Below, piece by piece: positions 54,128-63,213 of a stretch of 64,000 nucleotides of DNA. Numbering within the stretch: position 1 is the first letter of the stretch; every line of letters starts with the position of its first letter. A model generated the notes under the pieces. That model made no database searches. It was given only the letters and a program-made list of their open reading frames with translations, and was not told the origin of the DNA. Both the position numbers and the translations under genes were made by a program. Source of the stretch: an uncultured Roseovarius sp. (GTDB lineage Bacteria; Pseudomonadota; Alphaproteobacteria; Rhodobacterales; Rhodobacteraceae); assembly GCA_947496175.1 (NCBI GenBank), contig CANMBU010000002.1, forward strand, positions 868,001 through 932,000, given 5' to 3'.

Positions 54128-54796
54128 ATGCCTCAAGATAATGATTTTAAAGGGAAACTGAATAAGAATCCGATTTTTAACACTTCTTTAACGCAGCGCT
54201 TAACGCCCCCATTACAGAGTGCCGGAATAATGGGAGTTACCCTGCGGGGTGAGAGAGGAGGATTTTTTGAAGTGACTTTTTGTATTGCCATGCAAAACCG
54301 GCGGGCTGTGGCAAGTTATTTGCATCCCCAAACGATCATTAGTCAGCGTAGCGAGTATCTAATTGTATCAAGATCTGGGGGGGGAAATTCATATTTGAGT
54401 GTCTCCAATGCCGGAGCGTGCACGGGGCTTGAGAGTGAAGCTCCGCAAGGGCTTTCTCCCGACCTTGTCATGTACGCAACGCTCGTCTCGCAGGGACCAA
54501 ACGGTCAATATGTTTTCATCGTGGAACAGTGCGTTCCGGATGGATTGGAAGTTAAGGGTACGTTTATTGGTGGCGATGGGTATTTCGCCCTGGAATTTTC
54601 AGGTGCCAGTGTGAGCCTGAAGGGGGCCACGCGGTTCAAGCGCGGCCCCCGAACCAGTGCAGCCTCACCGCATTGCGTTTTACTGGGGGAAAATGCGCCC
54701 GGCGCGACAGTTCGTTTTAGTGCGGAGTACGTGCCTTGGCAGGATGAGATGTTGCCTCGTGGATTTGAGGGCGAAAGCGTTTGTGCCACATACTGA
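54128..54796 (+). CDS. Hypothetical protein, unknown function
   Basis: A 222-residue protein with no recognised domain. It has no signal peptide; the sequence is beta-rich with short glycine-containing turns (GVTLRGERGGFFEVTF, LIVSRSGGGNSYLSVS, GTFIGGDGYFALEF). AGGGAA lies 6 bases before ATG 54128. The first 200 bases and the flank are less GC-rich than the rest of the window, which could mean recent acquisition. It is divergent from the haloperoxidase gene with 161 bases between them and convergent with the envelope-glycan genes. Confidence 0.6.
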   Translation: MPQDNDFKGKLNKNPIFNTSLTQRLTPPLQSAGIMGVTLRGERGGFFEVTFCIAMQNRRAVASYLHPQTIISQRSEYLIVSRSGGGNSYLSVSNAGACTGLESEAPQGLSPDLVMYATLVSQGPNGQYVFIVEQCVPDGLEVKGTFIGGDGYFALEFSGASVSLKGATRFKRGPRTSAASPHCVLLGENAPGATVRFSAEYVPWQDEMLPRGFEGESVCATY

Positions 54797-54862
54797 TAGG
54801 ATCTTTCGGCGCAAAGCTTCAGAACCTGCATGAATTTTAGTTTTATGCGTCGAAATTGATCA

Positions 54863-54887
54863 GTTCGGTTCCTTAAACGCACCGAAC
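54863..54887. terminator. Possible terminator between convergent genes
   Basis: GTTCGGT (54863-54869) and ACCGAAC (54881-54887) form a 7-bp stem with an 11-base loop in the 98-base gap between the unknown gene at 54128-54796 and the membrane glycosyltransferase-like gene. T-runs are poor on both sides, so the call is weak. Confidence 0.4.
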
Positions 54888-54894
54888 ACTTGTT

Positions 54895-56769
54895 TCAGGT
54901 GCCGCAATTGAACTCGACCATGCCCGGGCCTTTGATGCCATCTTTCCATATGTACTCAGAAACAGAACCTTCCAAATCTCCGAGTTGCTCGGTCAAGTAA
55001 TCTGCGAACAAAACGCGATAGCCTGCACCGCATGCAGCTTTGACAAAGGTTGCGTCCACCTGTGTTGCGGGGTTTGCCGGACGGGCCAGCAACTGGTTGG
55101 GGTTTGAGAAAGCAGGATAGAAATGAGCGGGCGCCCCGTAGAGTACAGCACGATCTGAGATGCTGGAGATTGCCTCGGCGATTGCCGCAGTGTCTGTGCG
55201 ACGTGACTGTGACAGGCTGTAGTCCTGAAACGCAAGGTAACTTGACCACCCCAAGCCCACTGCGACCGCAGATAGAGACATTTGAGCTAATACTTTGTGC
55301 CTGACAAAACCCGCAACGAAGCAAAGCACAGCGATTGCGCAAAACAGATAAAGTGATGCTACCTGATTGATCCAAAACGTGGACTCTTTGACGGATAGAA
55401 TCCAGACCAACGGCACCGCAAAACCAACAAGACTTGCTGTCCCAAATATGTATGGATTTACGCTGCCGCGTCTTTGGGCCAATTCCAGGATTGCCCAGAT
55501 TGAGAGCATGGCCAGCAGTGGTATTACAGGCAGGAGATAGCGCATGTTGGAGCTCATGCCGCCATGCCAGCTTCGCAGAATAAAGGGCAGCGCCCAAACA
55601 GTGACAAAGAGCAAGGCAATTGCCACGCTTCGACGCCGCTCTCCCCAAACCAAGCCGATCAGCAAAGCCAGACAGCCCAGCCACGGCAAGCTTTGGAAAA
55701 GTGCCTTTTTGGGAAGCCCCCAGAAGGCGACGGTGCCATCCGGTAACGTCATCAGAGCCTTGGGTCGCGAATCCTGGATTGACGTTGAATCGAGAAGGAG
55801 TGCATGAATCCCACCAGTCAGTTTTTGCAGGATTGGAACGAAGGGATTTAAGATCACGACCCCCACAACCAACACTGCAGTGCTGGCGAGAATGTACTTT
55901 CTTTCGACATTGGCTGTGCTTCGGTTTCGCAAGAAAATCAAACCGATCAATGCCAACAGCATTGCAAGGCCCAGAGGCCAGTAGGTCGATGCATCAGTCC
56001 CGCCGCCAGATTGCCCGTAGGACAGAGGGCTATACGTGTCGAACTTTACTTTGTTTGCATAGGATAGGAGGGCAATGATTGGTGCCATCCCCAAAGTGCC
56101 AGCGATCATGATGTCGATCGGTTTGCGCGCATAGAGAATGGTTGCTGCAGCAATAGCAGGCAGCAAAAGCAAGACCTCCAACCTGAAAGACATTCCGACA
56201 CCGACACAGACGCCAGCCCAAAAGGCGGGATGCCATGCGGCGCGGGTGCGGTCCAAAGCCGCTAAGAAAAACACAATTGCCAGTGTGACCAGAAACAGGC
56301 TGACGGAATGCGGCCAAAGCCCCACCACATACTCGCTCCAGAAAGTGCACAGAGCGAGGACAACAACTGTGAGGTTTGCAACGTGATCAGAGCCGAACAA
56401 ACGAAGGGCCAGAAAATAGGTTGAAAAGAGCGCTCCGATGCCTGCCAGGACATTCAATGCAAGCAGACTCTTGTATCCAAAAACATCAATGAGAGGAGTT
56501 GCGGCGAGGGCGGATCCGACCGGGTATTGAGGAACAAGACCACTTGGGCCGTTAACAAGCAAAAGATGTCTGAGATCCTCAGAGTGAAATCTCTCATAGC
56601 CATTTTGCACGACGAATGTTCCGGTGCTTCGGAACGTCTCGGCGCCCAGACGATAGAGAGTCTCGTCTGTGTTGTAGAGCCCGTCTGATGCGGAGAAACC
56701 CAATACGACCCATAGGCATGTCAGCGCCACAAGGATGAAAAACCCTGTGCGGTTTTGAAACATGCTCAT
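54895..56769 (-). CDS. Polytopic membrane glycosyltransferase-like protein (GT39/ArnT type)
   Basis: A 624-residue membrane protein with about a dozen hydrophobic spans. The first loop after span 1 contains the acidic pair of GT-C enzymes (SASDGLYNTDETLYRLGAET) and the region has the PMT/ArnT-like layout: an N-terminal catalytic loop, then spans, and a C-terminal soluble domain of about 130 residues. Such enzymes move a sugar from a polyprenyl-phosphate carrier to an acceptor in the periplasm. It follows a dolichyl-phosphate-sugar-synthase-like GT2 gene by a 4-base overlap (ATGA), which fits a donor-making/donor-using pair. The sugar and acceptor are unknown. Confidence 0.75.
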   Translation of the reverse strand: MSMFQNRTGFFILVALTCLWVVLGFSASDGLYNTDETLYRLGAETFRSTGTFVVQNGYERFHSEDLRHLLLVNGPSGLVPQYPVGSALAATPLIDVFGYKSLLALNVLAGIGALFSTYFLALRLFGSDHVANLTVVVLALCTFWSEYVVGLWPHSVSLFLVTLAIVFFLAALDRTRAAWHPAFWAGVCVGVGMSFRLEVLLLLPAIAAATILYARKPIDIMIAGTLGMAPIIALLSYANKVKFDTYSPLSYGQSGGGTDASTYWPLGLAMLLALIGLIFLRNRSTANVERKYILASTAVLVVGVVILNPFVPILQKLTGGIHALLLDSTSIQDSRPKALMTLPDGTVAFWGLPKKALFQSLPWLGCLALLIGLVWGERRRSVAIALLFVTVWALPFILRSWHGGMSSNMRYLLPVIPLLAMLSIWAILELAQRRGSVNPYIFGTASLVGFAVPLVWILSVKESTFWINQVASLYLFCAIAVLCFVAGFVRHKVLAQMSLSAVAVGLGWSSYLAFQDYSLSQSRRTDTAAIAEAISSISDRAVLYGAPAHFYPAFSNPNQLLARPANPATQVDATFVKAACGAGYRVLFADYLTEQLGDLEGSVSEYIWKDGIKGPGMVEFNCGT

Positions 56770-57722
56770 TCCAGCTTGGTTCCATCCAGTTCTGCGCGCA
56801 GCAACCGACCACGGATGTCTGCTGACAAAACCCGGTTTGCTGCAACCAAATCAGCGATCAGCCCAGCAACAAAGAAAATCGCGCCGACGCCGATCAAGGC
56901 GGAGCCGATGACCAGTGATTGAATGTGACCATCCCCCTGACCTGCTGCGTAAAGGTAGAGGAAGCGCAGGAATGCCAGAGCACCGGGCAGGGCGAATACG
57001 ATCGACAGCCACGTGAAGAAACGCAAAGGGCGGTAGAGCACTGCGATCCTGAGGATCGTCTTGACCGATCTGCGGATATATTGCGGAATTGATCGGATCA
57101 GGCGCGACTCTCGGGTCGGATCATTCACTTCAATCGGAACAGACATCATTGGGATGCCGAGACGTCCCGCCTGAATAATGGTCTCTAATGTGTAGGTATA
57201 CCGGTCAAAGACATAGAGCTTGATCGCAGAGTCGCGATGAATGGCCCGAAACCCACTTGGCGCATCATCAATCTTGGTCCCGCTGGCTTGTCGGACAACC
57301 CAGCTTCCCAGTTTTTGAAGCGTACGTTTGACCAGCGAGAAGTGTTCGATAGTGGAAATTGGGCGTGCGCCAATTACGAACTGTGCCCGACGATCCAAAA
57401 TGGGTTGGGTCAAATCAGGTATGCAACGCGCGGCATATTGGTTGTCGCCATCGGTGTTCACAATGACATCCGCACCGGCGCGCAAGGCCGCTTCCAATCC
57501 AGACAGAAACGCAACCGCGAGCCCTTGATTGTGAGATTGACGCACGATGTGGTCAACACCGTGTTCTTCCGCAACTTCAACCGTTCGGTCGGTAGACCCA
57601 TCATCGATGATGAGCCATTCAACCTTGTCAAACCCCGGAACTTCACGGGGTAAATCCGCAAGAGTTTCGGGCAAGGTCGCTTCCTCGTTGTAGCAAGGAA
57701 TTTGGATTATGAGCTTCATCAA
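56766..57722 (-). CDS. Family 2 glycosyltransferase, polyprenyl-phosphate sugar synthase-like
   Basis: A 318-residue GT2 enzyme. The N-terminal GT-A domain has IQIPCYNEEATLPETL, LIIDDGSTDRT and the metal-binding VNTDGDNQYAARCIPDLT; the DDAPSGFRAIHRDSA segment is shared with DPM1/undecaprenyl-phosphate mannosyltransferases. Two C-terminal membrane helices (about 230-255 and 265-290) anchor it, as in GtrB/ArnC-type enzymes. It likely charges undecaprenyl phosphate with a sugar for the GT39-type protein encoded after it. Confidence 0.87.
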   Translation of the reverse strand: MMKLIIQIPCYNEEATLPETLADLPREVPGFDKVEWLIIDDGSTDRTVEVAEEHGVDHIVRQSHNQGLAVAFLSGLEAALRAGADVIVNTDGDNQYAARCIPDLTQPILDRRAQFVIGARPISTIEHFSLVKRTLQKLGSWVVRQASGTKIDDAPSGFRAIHRDSAIKLYVFDRYTYTLETIIQAGRLGIPMMSVPIEVNDPTRESRLIRSIPQYIRRSVKTILRIAVLYRPLRFFTWLSIVFALPGALAFLRFLYLYAAGQGDGHIQSLVIGSALIGVGAIFFVAGLIADLVAANRVLSADIRGRLLRAELDGTKLE

Positions 57723-57887
57723 TCGAGCCGTTGTATAATAATTGCGCTACGATTGCTCAAAAAATGTGGCAACAGTAGGGCCTAAAACCAATAATTATTG
57801 TCATTTTGTGAACAGTGTTGCCCGGTTATTCGCTATTTGCGCGTCTTTAAGTGTCTATCTCTCACCAAAGGCGTCCATCAGCATCAT

Positions 57888-58997
57888 TCAACGTGCGGTT
57901 TCAGCATCCAATGCAGCAACGACAGCCTCCGCCCAATCGGGGCAAGTCGAGACATAGATATCACGAGCTGCTTTGATCTCGGACTTGGGAACAGCAAGCC
58001 ATTCATCAATCAAACTCTTCAAGTTCTCCTCGGAGACATTGGCAAGGTTTCTAACCATGCCAGCGGCTTCAAGATCATACATATAGCCAGGGAAATCCCG
58101 GCCGGCATAAATTGCTGGAACACCAAGTATAGCTGCTTCGCTGGCCATGGTCGCACTTTCCCCGACAAGCATGCGGCAATGTGCAAGAAGATGTTGTACT
58201 GACCCTTTGGGGCCTTTGTATAAGTAGGGTTTCAGATCGTCAGGCACCTCAAGTTCGCTCGACAAATGAACCTTGCCAAGGGACGAAAGATACAAAATCA
58301 CCGATCGCAGAGTGTCTGGCGTCCAACCCGCTTTGCCAATGTCGTGATTGGCGCGCCAGGCTACAACGCGGATAAAAAAATTGTCACGGTCCGGTTCGAG
58401 TCCAGAGGCGAGCGCGACATCTGGATCTGCCTGAAAACCCGACGGATGCAGAAAAGACAATTCCTTTGTTCCTGCCAGCCGCTCGGTCCGTCCCTTTGGC
58501 GTAGATCCTGAATATCCCTCGGGAACAAATAAGCGAGAAATGAAAGGCCACGTTAGGCGTGTTTGCAGCGTCGCGTTTTCAGAGTCGTAAAAACTAATCG
58601 AAGGAATCCCGGTGATCCGGCCAATATGCGATATAGCGACCCCACCGAAGCCAATCATCACGTCAGGCCGGAAGCTGCGGGCTGCTCGCAGGACCGCCAA
58701 ATTACGCATGGCCAGCTCAGTGGCCAGCCCAATTGTGCCAGTTTTTGCAGACGAAATGGGGTGGTGTTCAAATCCGAATGCGTCGAGCAACTCGCAGGCA
58801 ACATCCTTGTTGCGTGACAGGATTTTAACCTCATCTCCACGTGCGGCCAGCATCTCAATAGGCCTTTTGAAAAAAAGAACGTCCGCGGGATGAACGATGT
58901 CAATTAAAACGCGCAAATTTCGTGCTCTTTCTTTCGCCTGACTTGAAGAGAAATAGCCGATTGTGTTTGGAGCTGCTATGTCCGGTGTTGCACACAT
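57888..58997 (-). CDS. DUF354 family protein (GT-B fold, UDP-GlcNAc epimerase-like)
   Basis: A 369-residue DUF354 protein. The first 27 residues are not conserved in type; the domain starts at LRVLIDIVHPADVLFFKRPI, with DVMIGFGGVAISHIGRITG and the donor-site-like segment MLVGESATMASEAAILGVPA. The family looks like GT-B fold glycosyltransferases or 2-epimerases and is common in archaeal and bacterial glycan loci; no activity is proven. ATG 58997 has a poor ribosome site; a TTG near 58916, after an AAAGAG, could be the true start. It lies 165 bases upstream of the GT2 gene on the same strand. Confidence 0.75.
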   Translation of the reverse strand: MCATPDIAAPNTIGYFSSSQAKERARNLRVLIDIVHPADVLFFKRPIEMLAARGDEVKILSRNKDVACELLDAFGFEHHPISSAKTGTIGLATELAMRNLAVLRAARSFRPDVMIGFGGVAISHIGRITGIPSISFYDSENATLQTRLTWPFISRLFVPEGYSGSTPKGRTERLAGTKELSFLHPSGFQADPDVALASGLEPDRDNFFIRVVAWRANHDIGKAGWTPDTLRSVILYLSSLGKVHLSSELEVPDDLKPYLYKGPKGSVQHLLAHCRMLVGESATMASEAAILGVPAIYAGRDFPGYMYDLEAAGMVRNLANVSEENLKSLIDEWLAVPKSEIKAARDIYVSTCPDWAEAVVAALDAETAR

Positions 58998-59121
58998 ACT
59001 ATTTTAACATACGCCTTTATCGCTCAACGATTACCCATTTGCCATCAATGAGGCAGAAGTATGGGGCAATTCGAACAATTTAGGTGTGCTTGTTTGGCTC
59101 GCTAAGAAGCGAACACCCTAC

Positions 59122-60573
59122 TCAAAGCGATATTTGAGATTTGGGCCAGAATTTGGACTCCAATTTAGTGTATGCGATATTTTGAAAGTCAGGAGACGTA
59201 CCGCCCGGTGTCCCCGCCTGGATGATTTTTGAGGCAATTTTTTCAAACGGTGCATAAAAGTGAAAAAGCGATTTTACGGTCACAATTGACTTGGAGGACA
59301 AATCGATCCCCATCTGTTCGAAAGCCTCAGGATGATATACTTGGGTCCGCAAGTCGTTGACAACGATGTCCAAATCGCCACTGCAGCGCAGCCAAACCAT
59401 CGTGCCCAGGGGTTCACGCCCTTTGCCAAGATGTTGGCCCAGCCCTGAACGGATACGCATCACACTGGCTGTGATATCGATAGGCGCTCCTGATGCTGAA
59501 CTGGTCTTTCCTCCAAGTCTTAAGTGAAGCGTCGCGCCTTCACCGGCGTCCTCGCAAGTCCGGACAACCATCGGATCCCAGTAAATACCGCTGGCTATGT
59601 TTTCGAGTTCTCGTTTCTGAAGCGCCCGAAGCACAAAAGTCGCGTCACCTGGGGCACCGCCGCCGGAATTGTCACCCATATCCGCAATGACCACAGGGCC
59701 TTGTGGGTGTGCAGTTGCTTGATCGAGCGCCTCGTCGAGTGACACGGTATGACACGAAACTTCGTCACGAATGGTGAAGAACTCCTTGCTCAACAGACGC
59801 GCGGTGCACCGGGCAAGATCAGGGTCGCCATTTGTCACGACCAGCACTTTTGCTCCCACGTCTGCGACGTCAGCGAACGGAAACCCGTGCGCAAGGGAAA
59901 TGGATAACAGCCCAGGTTCTTCTTCCAGCTTCGACATGCGATCCACAAATGTCCGCATGGCACCGGTCTTTGTCAGATACATATTGATCATCTGGCACGG
60001 CTGGCAGCGCATGACGGGCTTTATTTCTCCTACGAACGTCCGTCGGGCAAGATCGAAAAGCTCTGCTGCGCGGGCGGCTGCATCGTCATGCGGGTATTCC
60101 TTGAAGCAAATGATCAGGTCGCACGCTTGCATCATTGCGTTAGTCAAATGGCAGTGTAAATCGAGCGAGATGCCAATCACGGCCTTGGGGCACATTGTAC
60201 GGATGCGATTTGTGATGTCGCCCTCGCAATCATCGAAGCCCTCAGCCACCATCGCCCCATGCAGTTGCAACAGAATGATGTCAGCCCCGCCTGCGGCCTC
60301 AAGATCAGAAAGGATTTCCGCGCAAAGAGCCTCGTAGCACTTCGCAGTTGTAATTCCCGCGGGTTCTGCGATGGCTGCAAGACTTTCAACCACCTCCCAG
60401 CCGAGAGCCTCGCCTCTGTCACGCCACTCGTGCAGGGCCTCGGTCATAAGGTTTGGCGGCTCTTGCGTGGCCGTTCCATGGCGCACGTAATATGCTTCAA
60501 AACCCGACATTGCTGTTGGTACAGGCGAAAAGGTGTTCGTTTCTGTAGACAGCGTTGCCATGAACAGCCGCAT
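59122..60573 (-). CDS. M81-family metallopeptidase (MlrC/microcystinase C-like)
   Basis: A 483-residue protein of the MlrC family. Conserved blocks are FMATLSTETNTFSPVPTAMS, DIILLQLHGAMVAEGFDDCE, ISLDLHCHLTNAMM, CFKEYPHDD and VIADMGDNSGGGAPGDATF, which carry the predicted zinc ligands (Asp and His). MlrC cleaves linearised microcystin or the Adda peptide; the wider family, common in Rhodobacterales, has mostly unknown substrates, perhaps small peptides or amide-linked compounds. Start ATG 60573 has GGAGGA upstream. It follows an orphan peptide-type binding-protein gene, with a hairpin between. Confidence 0.88.
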   Translation of the reverse strand: MRLFMATLSTETNTFSPVPTAMSGFEAYYVRHGTATQEPPNLMTEALHEWRDRGEALGWEVVESLAAIAEPAGITTAKCYEALCAEILSDLEAAGGADIILLQLHGAMVAEGFDDCEGDITNRIRTMCPKAVIGISLDLHCHLTNAMMQACDLIICFKEYPHDDAAARAAELFDLARRTFVGEIKPVMRCQPCQMINMYLTKTGAMRTFVDRMSKLEEEPGLLSISLAHGFPFADVADVGAKVLVVTNGDPDLARCTARLLSKEFFTIRDEVSCHTVSLDEALDQATAHPQGPVVIADMGDNSGGGAPGDATFVLRALQKRELENIASGIYWDPMVVRTCEDAGEGATLHLRLGGKTSSASGAPIDITASVMRIRSGLGQHLGKGREPLGTMVWLRCSGDLDIVVNDLRTQVYHPEAFEQMGIDLSSKSIVTVKSLFHFYAPFEKIASKIIQAGTPGGTSPDFQNIAYTKLESKFWPKSQISL

Positions 60574-60613
60574 AGTCTTGGTCCTCCGGTTCGTGCTCGA
60601 TCCTGTTTTAACA

Positions 60614-60647
60614 AATCGTGCCGAGGACAACCGCCCCCGGCACGATT
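60614..60647 (-). repeat. Intercistronic hairpin after the orphan binding-protein gene
   Basis: AATCGTGCCG (60614-60623) and CGGCACGATT (60638-60647) form a perfect 10-bp stem with a 14-base loop between the binding-protein stop (60692) and the MlrC-like start (60573). On the minus strand a short TGTT stretch follows. Like the other three cases in this window it may protect the binding-protein transcript or cause partial termination. Confidence 0.75.
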
Positions 60648-60691
60648 GTTTGCCAATCACCCCTGCTTGAATGGGCGGTTTGGCAGGGAGA

Positions 60692-62290
60692 TCACGAGGC
60701 TTTCCACCAGCGGTTCATAAAGCTGGCGCCATCCACATCGAGGTTTGAACCGATCACCTCAGGCGTGCCGACACCATCCCGCGTCGCAAAGACGTAGGAT
60801 GCAAACATCGGGATTGCCACGCCGCCATCATTGGCCACGAGGTCCTGCATTTCCCAATACATCGCGCGACGTTTTTCTTCGTCCAGCTCAGCACGCGCTT
60901 CAGCCAAAAGGCCGTCAAACCGCTCATTCGACCAAAAACTTTCGTTCCAGGATACCCCGCTCTTAAAGGCAAGGGTAAACATCAGATCTTCTACAGGGCG
61001 TCCACCCCAGTAGCTTGCGACCCATTGTTTCTTCATCCAGACATCAGACCAGTAGCCGTCATTAGGCTCCCGGACGACGTTGACGTTGATACCTGCCTGT
61101 GTCGCAGAGTTTTGAACCAGAAGACCTGCATCAATTGCACCGGAGAACGCGGCATCCGAGGCCGAAAGCTCGACATCAAGTGACGTCAGACCTGCCTCTT
61201 TGAGATAGAACTTCGCCTTGTCTGGATCAAAAGTCTTCTGTTCCAGCTCGGTGTTGAAGTAGCGTTGGCCGGATCCTATCGGATGGTCGTTGCCCACTGC
61301 GCCGTAACCAAAGAGGATCTTCTCAACCAGTTCTTCTCGATTAATCGCGTATTTCAGGGCCTGACGAACATTGTTGTCATCGTATGGCGACATTTTTGTG
61401 TTCATCGCAAACGTGTAGTGCTGGTTCCCGGCAATGTTGTGCACGGTAAGACCCGGTGCGCCGGTCAGTCTGCCAGCGGTTTTTACGTCCACTTTGTCCG
61501 CCAGATCAACATCGCCAGTCAGAACAGCCGTCATGCGAGCGTTGGTATCGAGCAGAGCGAGGAGTTCCCACTCGTCGACAAAACCCTCTTCGTCATTCCA
61601 GTGGTTTTCAAATCGTTTAAGGCGCGCCGTCACACCAGGTTCCAGGTTATCAAGCCGGTATGGCCCGCAACCTACACCGGATTCCCAGTCCATTTTGCCA
61701 TCCACCGTCGGCTGAACAGGAATATGATAGTCCGTCAGGACTGCGGGAAAGTCGGCGTTGCCGGCATCAAGCTCGAAGATGATCAATTCACCGTCAGCGG
61801 TGATGTCCTTGACCCCGGCAACCAGAGGTGCCGCAGCCGACGTGTTATCCTCTCCGCGGTGATGGTTAATTGAGGTGATAACATCTTCGGCCGTGACGGT
61901 CTTGCCGTTGTGAAACTCAATGCCCTGACGCATTTTGAAGGCCCAGGTCTTGGCATCTGACGACGCCTCCCAGGACTCTGCCATAGACGGCTTGACCTCG
62001 CTGTTGGGGTCCATCGTGGTCAGATAGCCGTTCATCGCGATGCCCACAGGGATCATGAAACCAGCCGCAAAGAGGCCAGGGTCAAGTGTATCCGTTGTGG
62101 CCCCATGGCCCAGACCCGCGCGCAGCGTACCACCGCGTTGCGGCGTTGCCGCATGCGCGCGATCCGCCAACGTTGTGGCCGCAGAAACTGTCAGCCCGGT
62201 GGCAAGCACGCCGCGCATGAACTGACGACGGTCAATCTGGCGATTGATCAATTTGAGTTCCATCTTTTGGATGTATTCTTGCTTTTTCAT
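60692..62290 (-). CDS. Orphan Tat-exported peptide-type solute-binding protein
   Basis: A 532-residue family 5 extracellular binding protein. It carries a twin-arginine signal (DRRQFMRGVLATG, about residues 20-32) and cleavage near AHAA. Typical blocks are WAFKMRQGIEFHNGKTVTAEDV and GVGCGPYRLDNLEPGV. No permease or ATPase gene is next to it; the downstream gene is an M81 peptidase. It is a paralogue of the binding protein at 31812-33440, so it could feed that ABC system or another one outside the window (inference). Start ATG 62290 has GGGAGAG upstream. Confidence 0.88.
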   Translation of the reverse strand: MKKQEYIQKMELKLINRQIDRRQFMRGVLATGLTVSAATTLADRAHAATPQRGGTLRAGLGHGATTDTLDPGLFAAGFMIPVGIAMNGYLTTMDPNSEVKPSMAESWEASSDAKTWAFKMRQGIEFHNGKTVTAEDVITSINHHRGEDNTSAAAPLVAGVKDITADGELIIFELDAGNADFPAVLTDYHIPVQPTVDGKMDWESGVGCGPYRLDNLEPGVTARLKRFENHWNDEEGFVDEWELLALLDTNARMTAVLTGDVDLADKVDVKTAGRLTGAPGLTVHNIAGNQHYTFAMNTKMSPYDDNNVRQALKYAINREELVEKILFGYGAVGNDHPIGSGQRYFNTELEQKTFDPDKAKFYLKEAGLTSLDVELSASDAAFSGAIDAGLLVQNSATQAGINVNVVREPNDGYWSDVWMKKQWVASYWGGRPVEDLMFTLAFKSGVSWNESFWSNERFDGLLAEARAELDEEKRRAMYWEMQDLVANDGGVAIPMFASYVFATRDGVGTPEVIGSNLDVDGASFMNRWWKAS

Positions 62291-62370
62291 TCGGCTCTCT
62301 CCCAGAAGCATGAATTCTTAGGTCTGGGCCGAAAACTTCCTGACCAGCTTGCATCAGGCAATTGTGCGAG

Positions 62371-62406
62371 TTTATGCTATTTTGAGTAACTTTATGCGAC
62401 TTATGC
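62371..62406. promoter_or_regulatory. Phased TTATGC direct repeats upstream of the regulator
   Basis: TTTATGC occurs at 62371-62377 and 62391-62397, and TTATGC again at 62401-62406. The steps are about 20 and 10 bp, one and two helical turns. They lie between the binding-protein gene and the divergent HTH regulator and are a plausible binding site for that regulator. Confidence 0.45.
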
Positions 62407-62433
62407 CGCCGAAACAGGGAGGAGCTGGCGCCG

Positions 62434-63213
62434 GTGTTGTCAGATTTAGCACAAAACCTTAGGTTTCTTTGCTCGGAAAAACCCTCGGTTGCAATGGTTT
62501 GCCGTGAAATCGGGATCAACCATCAGCAATTCAGCAAGTACCTTACAGATCGTTCCAAACCTTCCGCCCATAATTTGCGTCGCATCGCGCAGTACTTTGA
62601 CTTGACCGAGCGCGCGCTATTGCAGTCGCACACAGAATTCGCCGACATCCATAGATATCGAAAGTCGCAACCCAACCAGAGTTGCCAGGACCCCCTGTCC
62701 GGCGTGTTTCCAGGGGATATCGGCAAGTTGAGGCCGTTCCTCGGTGCCTACCAAATCTTTTTTCATGCGCCGGTGTCTGGCAGTGACATCATGGTCAACA
62801 CCGTCTTTCTAGATGAACGTGACGGTATTGTTTACAGCCGACTTATCGAAGCCTTAAAAACGCATCGTGTAGGCCAAAGACGCTGGACGCGCTGCGATGG
62901 GAAAGTATCGTATCAGAATGGCCGGATTTTTGTTGTAGACAATGAGCGCCGGAATGAAAGCACCTTGAGCATGCATATCCTGACGCCGCCACCCCGTCAG
63001 AAAAAGACATATCTCTTTGGCAGCATGTGTTTTCTGGCTTCGCTGCCGCGGCGCATCCCTTATGCCTCCAAAGTTGTTTGGAAGCGGTTCGACACTTATC
63101 GCTCTGTCCGTGAGTTGTTCAAAACCTGCGGCGTGTATTCGTCTGAAAGCCTTAAACTTGATCCGGTCGTCAGAAACTATTTGACGAAAGGGACTGATGA
63201 CAACTGGCTTTGA
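62434..63213 (+). CDS. HTH (XRE-like) transcriptional regulator
   Basis: A 259-residue protein. An N-terminal HTH of Cro/CI (XRE) type is seen in SVAMVCREIGINHQQFSKYL and SKPSAHNLRRIAQYFDL (about residues 17-60). The remaining 190 residues form a domain of unknown type with mixed alpha/beta character and no recognised motif, perhaps a sensor. It begins at GTG 62434 with GGAGG about 11 bases upstream. It is divergent from the orphan binding-protein and MlrC-like genes and probably controls them. Confidence 0.75.
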   Translation: MLSDLAQNLRFLCSEKPSVAMVCREIGINHQQFSKYLTDRSKPSAHNLRRIAQYFDLTERALLQSHTEFADIHRYRKSQPNQSCQDPLSGVFPGDIGKLRPFLGAYQIFFHAPVSGSDIMVNTVFLDERDGIVYSRLIEALKTHRVGQRRWTRCDGKVSYQNGRIFVVDNERRNESTLSMHILTPPPRQKKTYLFGSMCFLASLPRRIPYASKVVWKRFDTYRSVRELFKTCGVYSSESLKLDPVVRNYLTKGTDDNWL

